Source: Euptelea pleiosperma
Taxonomy: Eukaryota > Streptophyta > Magnoliopsida > Ranunculales > Eupteleaceae
DNA length: 64,000 nt
Assembly (NCBI GenBank): GCA_035048495.1
Contig: CM068540.1
Location: 10,276,829 to 10,340,828, forward strand
Reading direction: 5' to 3'
The translations under genes and the position numbers were made by a program. Position 1 is the first letter of the stretch; each line of letters opens with the position of its first letter. The notes under the pieces were generated by a model. The model had not been told where the DNA came from. It saw nothing but the letters and a program-made list of their open reading frames with translations, and searched no databases. This document shows positions 57,691-64,000 of this stretch, piece after piece.

Positions 57691-60334
57691 TGATATTCGC
57701 TCAAAAGTGCTTATTTTAAGCAATTATCCTTTTAGCGTTATTGCATTCTCCTACGTAAAATACTCTATTTACCTACTTTTCTACGTAAGAGTCTCTTCTG
57801 TTGCGTAGAACACACTTTTCTGGACGAAATGGTATATTTGCATGCATTAAACACATTTTTGGAAGTCTAAATATTAAGCCGTTCTGATAAAGTCTCATTA
57901 CGCGCTTCTTCTGTCGCAGGAAACCCCGATGGGACGATTCTCGAGACTTGTGGGCCCAAATCGATCATGACAGCCCATTATCAAAGCTTAAAGAGCCCAC
58001 ATGATATGACTAGAAGATATGGGCCAAATATGGGCTGAATAAGAGGACCAAAAAGCCGGCCCAAAGAATGAAGAGAGCAGGAGAGCCAATGACCAAGAGA
58101 CGGACCAAAGCGTTTAAAGCCACATGAGTCAGCAAAGAATGATAGTCGACTCTACTGGAGAAGCGTGAGGATGGTCACAGTGAAGACCAGGGTTCCAGAC
58201 CCTCCGCCAGTGCTTTTTTCCATTTTTTTGATACTTTTTCTCTCATCTCTTCTTATTCTCTCTCTCTCTTCATCTCTCGATCCTCGAATCTACTGACCTA
58301 ACCCCAGAACTCCTACCCATCGGCTCTATCTCATCTCCCTTAGCTTTCTGACCATTGGATCTTCCATCGGACCGTTGGATCTTCAATCGGACCGTTGGAT
58401 CTCTCTAGATCTGTCGATCTACCAATCTGAGCCCCAATCAAGTCACCATCCATCCGATCGCCATCAAACTGTCTGTCACATCATCTTGTGAGATTATGGA
58501 CATCATCAATCCATACGGGCCAATAGCCGGGCCCATCTTCATCGACCCGCTGTCCGACCAGTTAGTGGACCCCGCGAATTTCAAAATAATTTTAATTAAA
58601 TGGGGGGTCCACTAATTGGGGAGATTCCCCATAGAAAAGTAGGTTTTTACTTAAAAAAAAAAAAAAAAAATATTTTTCTTATTTTTTTATTTTCAAAAAT
58701 CCCCTATTTCCATTAATGGAAATAGGGAAGCTTTAAAAGGAGAAGGATAGGGGTTCGTTCGAACCCTAATCCCTCTCCCCTCTTCTCCTCTTCTTCCCCT
58801 AATCTTCTGCCCACGTTTTCGCCTTCTTCTTTCTTCTCTTTTCTTCTTTTTTTCTTCTTTTCTTCTTCTTCTTCCTCCTCCATCTTCGCCGGAGTTGCAG
58901 GCAGCAACTCCGGCCATCTGGTCCTCGTTCTTCTCCTCCTCTTCTTCTTCTTCTTCTTCTTCTTCTTCTTCTTCTTTTTTCTCCTTCTCTCCTCTGTCTT
59001 CTTCTTCTTGCTGTTCTAGTTTCGTTTTCACGTCCTCACCGGAGTTGCAGGCTGCAACTCCGGTCGCCAGCGCACCTCTCCGCCTCCACCATCTTCTCCG
59101 GCCACAGATGTTCATCTCCTTACACCACAGAAACGCCTCCCTCCATCTCTAATCTCTCTCCCACTATCCAAGCCGCCGTTGATATCACCACCATCAAACC
59201 GGAGTTGCAGGTTTGCAACTCCGGCGAACCTGCAAATACCGTCTCCTTCTTCCTCTTCAGCCTGCAGCGCCTCCTCCTCTCATCTACAACTCCTTGCTCT
59301 GCTCTCCTCCACCTCTGACCTAGCCGAACTTGAAACCTAGGCTTCATCCTCTTGCTGTTGAGCAAACCACGATCACATGCCCCTTTCGTTTCCGAACGAA
59401 ACTCTACCGCCTTGCAACGCCTCTACTTTCCACACAGGGTACCAGCAAGGGCGCATCTCCACCGCCCCATCCTTGGCCGGAGCTGCCATTAATGGGCGTC
59501 CAATAGCAGCAAGCGTCCACACCTATCATCCTCTCCTTCGATGCTACCTTGATGTCCATTTCCACATGCATCTTCACCATGGAGATCTAGATCTCCAAGC
59601 TTCAACTTCAGTTCACCACTTTACTGAAGCACGTGCCGGGCAATAACTCCGGTGAAACCAACACCCTCAAGCCACCAATAACTCCGGATGAACGCTCTCC
59701 CACAATCCTCCAAAGCCGGGGCAACCACTTCTCAATAGGCTGATCTCGTAGAATGGTGAGTGCACAAGGTAAAAGATTAACTTTTTCCCTCTTCTCTCCC
59801 CCTCCATCCTCTCTCTTCTTTTCTCTCTCTACCTCTCTCTCTCTAGATCCTTTTAGTCACTTTCTCTCTCTACAATCTCTCTCTTCTTTTTCTTTATTTC
59901 TCTCTCTCTCATTGTAGCTTTCTTAACTTAGTGTAGTTCCAGCAAATATTGTAAGACTTTTAATTACTTTGAATAAATTTTAGTTGTCATTATTACTTGA
60001 TTGTAATAGGTCACCTTTCATGCTTTACTTTATCTGTGTTCTTAATGCTCTTGATATTTATAGCATTCTCTCTCTAAAATCACAACAAATAATGTTTTAA
60101 AGACCATTTCAATCACCACTCTCACCCCACCATCATTTTCATCAATTTCTATGAAGAAAGTCTGTCATTTTATGTTCTTATTCGTGCTAATCCGACTAAT
60201 CCCGAGTGCGGATCGACATCCGACACGAATTCCTATACAAAATCTTTGAATTTTACAGGATAATCGGATAATATTACAAATTGTGTTGAAGTTAGGGTTT
60301 CCGTAACCAACGACGCGGAAAAATCCTATTTTCA
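57691..60334 (+). repeat. 5' LTR of element D
   Basis: 2,644 bp. U3 is close to that of B (20-bp repeats about 58350-58405, perfect palindrome 58702-58727, CTTTAAAAGG), but R/U5 is largely different. Three hairpins of the CCGGAGTTGC family: 58889-58913, 59038-59064 (13-bp stem, 1-nt centre) and 59199-59224. CTT run 58935-58980. Confidence 0.93.
59038..59064. repeat. Longest GGAGTTGCA palindrome (13-bp arms)
   Basis: ACCGGAGTTGCAG, one central G, CTGCAACTCCGGT. The best-paired copy of the recurring LTR palindrome. Confidence 0.9.
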
Positions 60335-60336
60335 AA

Positions 60337-60356
60337 TGGCGCCGCTGCCGCTCGGG
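60337..60356 (+). promoter_or_regulatory. Primer-binding site of element D (tRNA-Asp)
   Basis: Same 20 bases as in A and B, two bases after the LTR. Confidence 0.88.
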
Positions 60357-61309
60357 TGACCGGAAGTGCGAAAAAGGACGTAAAGACGGAATTGGAAAGT
60401 TGCTGAAGCGAAAAGCTGCTCAATTTGGCCAGCCCGACCTTTTCGGGAAACTTTCTATTTTTTGTTTTTATTAATTTTTAGCAGTCTTTTAAATTACTAT
60501 TTTTAATGCCTCGGAAGGCCGAGTGCAATTTGTAATAATTTAGGAATTTTACTGCTTTCCATATAACTGCTAGATCTTGTTCTAGGGTTTTTTAGAAACC
60601 CTAGATTAAGTGGAAATTACCAAAAAAATTAAAAAATCAAAATTCAAAAAAATTAGGGTTTTATATTCTGCAGATTTTTAGAAATCACCAATCAAGGATT
60701 TGCGATTTTTGGAAAGATTCCAAAATCTTGAAACTCTGCTTAATTAGGGTTTCCCCTCTTAGAAGTTTCCTCTTTAGAAGAATTTCTATCTTTAAAAATC
60801 TTCCAAATTTGGAAAAGTCTGCAAAAGGAAACATCCCAAATCTAGCAGAATTTCAATTTTGGGAAATTTCCCAAAATTATAAGGGATCTCGCAATCAAAT
60901 CTTTCTTGGAAGATCTCCACCGTTCGGGAAACTTTCCAATCTAGGTATTTTCCAATCTGGGAATTCCTAAATTTTCACCCATCTCGAATTTGGAAACTAA
61001 TTCAAAAACTTGCCTAAATCTAGTGCTTGTTCAGTGAACCCTAAAAAGGCAAGGATCTTCCAAATAGAATCCCGAATACCTAGACCGTGCGATCTAACTT
61101 TTCTGCAGGAACACGATCTAGTGTGGGTAGAGAGCGAAAGCTCAAAGAGGTGGAGTCGGGCCCAAGCCCATTAGGATACCCCTCTCTAACCCACGGAGGA
61201 GACCCCGTGGCGTGGCCCACGGGAGGTAAGTCTCTATCCTCGCCTTGAGTGCGATACAGAGCATATTGAGTGCATCATTGCCGCTTGTCTATTTGCTTTC
61301 GCATTCATA
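60357..61309 (+). other. Leader of element D
   Basis: Colinear with B 26647-27600. Telo-box hairpin 60581-60605 and splice donor at 61226 conserved. Ends in 'tttcgcattcata'. Confidence 0.85.
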
Positions 61310-61810
61310 GATACCCCTATGAATCTAGTTTCTAAATTAGTTAAGTTTATATTTTTTTGATATTTATCTATTTAGTTATAATTTTTATAATGTGCTAGAT
61401 TTTTCTAAAAAACTAAGAATTTCAGATTCTGTCCAGCCCAATTCATTAAGAGTTTCGACCCATATTTTAAATATGAATATTTTTCTATTTATTTTTTCTA
61501 AATACCTATTTACATCTAGTTTCTATAACATTTGAGTTTGTATTTTTCTGATTTGAATTGATTAAGTTATGATTTTTCAAATGTGCAAGACTTTTCTGTA
61601 AAACCCCAAATTCTAGATTCTGTCCGATTCACTTAATTAAGGGTTTTGACCTATATTTTGAATCTGAATATTTTTCTATTTATTTTTCCTAAAAACCTCT
61701 GTGAATCTAATTTTTAAATCCGTTGAGTTTATATTATTATAATTAATATTTATTTAGTTTTGATTTTTACAAGAAACTATATTTTCTGTGAACTACCTAT
61801 TTCTTGGATT
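61310..61810. repeat. Diverged tandem repeat, about 190-bp unit, about 2.5 copies
   Basis: Units start near 61310, 61498 and 61690. Each runs 'acctctgtgaatctag..tct', 'gttgagtttatatt', 'tgattttt', 'aaattcagattctgtcc', 'gggttttgacctatatttt', 'gaatatttttctatttattttt'. AT-rich, diverged by tens of percent. Probably the 5' part of the LTR-like segment that follows. Confidence 0.6.
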
Positions 61811-63018
61811 TTGGACGACTAATAGCCTTGTAAACCTTTAGTGGTTCGGTCATGACTTATTGACTATTAAACCTAGATGGTTTGACCTATACTTGTATGC
61901 ATGGGGATCCCACCCATGTGTCTTGGATCTCTTATAAGGTTCGGCCAAGTGTCTTGGATCCCTCTTTAGGGTTCGACCTTATGTCATGGGTCCTCATAGG
62001 GTTCGGCCATGGTGTATTGGATTCTCTTACGATTTTCACTTATATTATTCATCGATGTTGATCGTGATCTTTGGTGATCGTTTATATGTTATTCATGTTG
62101 TTTAACCCTAGTTCATTCCCATATTATTATTCTTGATGATCATGTGTTTATTTTATACTCTTATTTAAATGTTAAATACATGTGTGCTTATGCCATGTAA
62201 CCCTAGAACCATCTTGTTATCATACCATGATCATCATGTCATTTCATATAAGGGGTGCATAAGGGAATGGGGTTAAAGTATATTATATACGTTTATATTG
62301 GTTTTATCAATTAATCAGGGTTCGGTACCCTAGGGTGAAAGGCCCCAGACGTTATTATATCCTGCAAATGGGTCAATGAGACCGCTCCCAGTGCGGAAAG
62401 GAGATGGAGACCCTATGTGGTTATTGGTACTAGTTGCATTTACATCCCGTACTCACTTGCATTCACCCTCATATTCATGTCATCCTTATTATATGATTGA
62501 AATCCATACCTTGGTTAAAAACTTGTATAGTATGATATCATACCATACACACTGTTGTATTACTGAGCCTCGGCTCACGGTGCTACACCGATACCATTTT
62601 CAGATTTTGAGGAGCCGAGTACGTGAGATGATTTTGAGATGAAAGACTCCGATGCATTCGAGGAGATCGGCGAGGATTTGGGAGTCGATCCCACACTTTA
62701 GAATACTTTATTTTGATTGTTTTAAAACATTGGTTATTTATTTTCGCGGGCATGTAAGCCTTTGATTGAGAGCGTATTATCACCTCCTACTCTCCACACT
62801 TAGTTGATTGATTAAATTGTTTGAGTTATGAATTATTTTAATTATTTATTTTCTACATCTCTACTTTTTTTTCTTAATGGGTTTTCGAATGAACCTTAGT
62901 AGTCTAATTAACCTAATTGGACCACTAGGGGACATTCATGGATCACCTTTGGGTTCGGGTACGGGTCGATCCACGGATTTTCAGGTCGTATCTAGGTATC
63001 TGGATTCAGGGCGTGACA
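61811..63018 (+). repeat. LTR-like segment, possibly chromovirus (Tekay/Del-type)
   Basis: Contains three short direct repeats around 'gttcggcc..tgtcttggatc' (about 61915-62030) and 'ctgagcctcggctcacggtgc' (62564-62583), reminiscent of the ACTGAG..CTCAC block of Del/Tekay LTRs, and ends 'cagggcgtgaca' (63018), a terminus typical of that group. No PBS follows and no matching partner LTR is present, so this is a tentative call. Confidence 0.4.
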
Positions 63019-63263
63019 CACTCAACTCATAAAAGATATACAATCATAAAATAAAGAAGAGTGTAAAGAACCACATTTATTCAATCAATAGGACATGTGC
63101 CACTAGACTTCATTAGGAATTTATTTTAAATAGAATCTAGATTTATCGGTCCTTCTTTTCTCACCCATATGGTCTTATACCTTGTAGGTGGGTTCTTTTT
63201 CTTTGCCATTTGTTTAAGCGGTGAAGGAGGATCGATATTTTTCTTTTTATTTGTCCTCTTATT
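63019..63263 (-). other. Continuation of copia element downstream of gag fragment
   Basis: On the minus strand this follows the Gag stop. A short frame-shifted stretch (TRYKTIWVRKEG) resembles the Gag-Pol linker of SIRE-type copia elements, suggesting the frame was broken. Ends at the LTR-like junction near 63018. Confidence 0.35.
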
Positions 63264-63998
63264 CTAAGCCCTTTGAGTCTGGGTGCCCTTGAGTTTCATA
63301 AGGTTAGCAATCTCTCTACTCAAGGCATCCGACTTTTGATGCAAGACTATCATTTTATGGAGTAGATCTCCTTGGTTCCCATATGATTTTCTCTTGGGAG
63401 GAACCATGGTATCTCTCCTCTTTTGGAAGCAATTCTTGCTCAGGTGACCTTTACCTCTACAATAATTACAAACATGCACATGTATAACTGATTTGGGTCT
63501 AGGTTGATCAACCTGTGGTGTGGAAGGACCTTTGACTTTTACAAAATTAGTTCCTAAAGATGATGGGGTATCAGCATTATCAACATATCCAAGTCCCCGC
63601 TTGTCTCCACATCTTTGTCTCACACTTAGAATCTCATTTAATTTTTCAATGCTTTGAGAAATATAGGTCAAGTCCTTTTTTAGTTGAATTAGTTCAAGTT
63701 CAAGTGATTTCCTCTTCTCCAAACATTCCCGATAATCAGTTTTAAGAAATTGAACTTTGTCTTGGAGGCTAGCTTTCTCTTCTTCATGCTGTCTAAGAAT
63801 TGTTTCATATTTTTCATGCTCACTTTCTAAAGACATTTTAGCATCCGTACAAGTTTGGAACTCGCATTCCAAGAACTTGTTTCCTTCTTGAAGAGATTTC
63901 TTCTTTTCCATAAGCTGACCAACTAGCATAGATAATTCATTATTGTCTAGTTTACAAGCAAAATTTTCAGAGTCAAGAAATTCAACTCTATTAGTCAA
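63264..63998 (-). CDS. gag: Ty1/copia (SIRE-like) Gag C-terminal part, runs off right edge
   Basis: 244 residues visible; the frame is open to the window edge, so the true start lies beyond it. Residues about 1-125 are a long Glu/Lys/Leu-rich coiled coil. A low-complexity linker follows, then a CX2CX4HX4C zinc knuckle (CNYCRGKGHLSKNC, about 178-191), then a basic tail and a second short helix. Coiled coil plus 'NFVKVKGPSTPQ' linker plus CCHC is the layout of Gag in SIRE/Maximus-type copia retrotransposons, where Gag forms the particle and binds the RNA. No protease or RT follows in the window, so this is a fragment. A host kinesin-like or CCHC protein is less likely. Confidence 0.7.
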   Translation of the reverse strand: MTNRVEFLDSENFACKLDNNELSMLVGQLMEKKKSLQEGNKFLECEFQTCTDAKMSLESEHEKYETILRQHEEEKASLQDKVQFLKTDYRECLEKRKSLELELIQLKKDLTYISQSIEKLNEILSVRQRCGDKRGLGYVDNADTPSSLGTNFVKVKGPSTPQVDQPRPKSVIHVHVCNYCRGKGHLSKNCFQKRRDTMVPPKRKSYGNQGDLLHKMIVLHQKSDALSREIANLMKLKGTQTQRA

Positions 63999-64000
63999 TT

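Larger units (their letters stand above)
57691..61309 (+). mobile_element. Element D: truncated Athila-family element (5' LTR and leader)
   Basis: 5' LTR, PBS and about 950 bp of leader, nearly identical to B's leader, then an abrupt switch to unrelated AT-rich sequence at about 61309. No gag is reached and no 3' LTR is in the window, so D is a deletion product or was cut by a later event. Confidence 0.88.

Noticed and set aside
58693..59115. 140-codon Glu/Lys-rich frame and similar ones (e.g. 45272-45646, 3055-3378)
   Set aside because: Translations of GAA/CTT runs inside LTRs, with no conserved codon pattern between LTRs.
63264..63998. Coiled-coil frame as a host myosin- or kinesin-like gene
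   Set aside because: The CCHC zinc knuckle and following basic tail fit copia Gag better.

Overview
The window is plant nuclear heterochromatin made almost entirely of LTR retrotransposons nested inside one another. The evidence for a plant is an Athila-type Ty3/gypsy polyprotein, a primer-binding site matching the 3' end of plant tRNA-Asp, a SIRE-like Ty1/copia Gag, and remnant exons that look like a plant KDM3/IBM1-type JmjC histone demethylase. I cannot name the species. No intact host gene, tRNA, rRNA or CRISPR array was seen.

Layout. An old element 'O' (+ strand, Athila-like, RT to integrase absent) forms the backbone. Its pieces lie at 4391-4700, 20194-22610, 38893-41010 and probably 49057-49675. 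Inserted into it or next to it are: minus-strand element C (5' LTR 1767-4390, leader 784-1766, cut by another LTR ending at 783); full-length element A (4701-20193, target duplication AGGAG); minus-strand solo LTR S1 (22611-38892, duplication GTAGA), itself split by full-length element B (24115-38484, duplication CTTGG); and a three-deep cascade of solo LTRs, S2 (41011-49056, GTAAC) containing S3 (43118-48227, TTGCG) containing S4 (44267-46861, GCGGT). Right of this are copia-LTR-like sequence, an antisense Athila remnant, a 2.6-kb low-copy stretch with decayed demethylase zinc-finger exons, solo LTR S5 (53146-55820, CCATT), mixed remnants, a truncated element D (57691-61309), an LTR-like AT-rich segment with tandem repeats, and a minus-strand copia gag running off the right edge.

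How the parts work. A and B each carry LTR, tRNA-Asp PBS, a 1.7-kb leader with a conserved splice donor and hairpin, one gag-protease-RT-RNase H-integrase reading frame of 1,921 codons, a 1.9-kb non-coding 3' region with conserved hairpins, a G-rich tract and the 3' LTR. Each frame is broken by exactly one nonsense change, at different places. The two bodies are almost identical, but the central parts of their LTRs are unrelated and have different promoter architectures. The most unusual signal is a short palindrome (CCGGAGTTGCA, 3-4 nt, TGCAACTCCGG) that recurs in the transcribed part of nearly every LTR here, in one case with a paired change in both arms.
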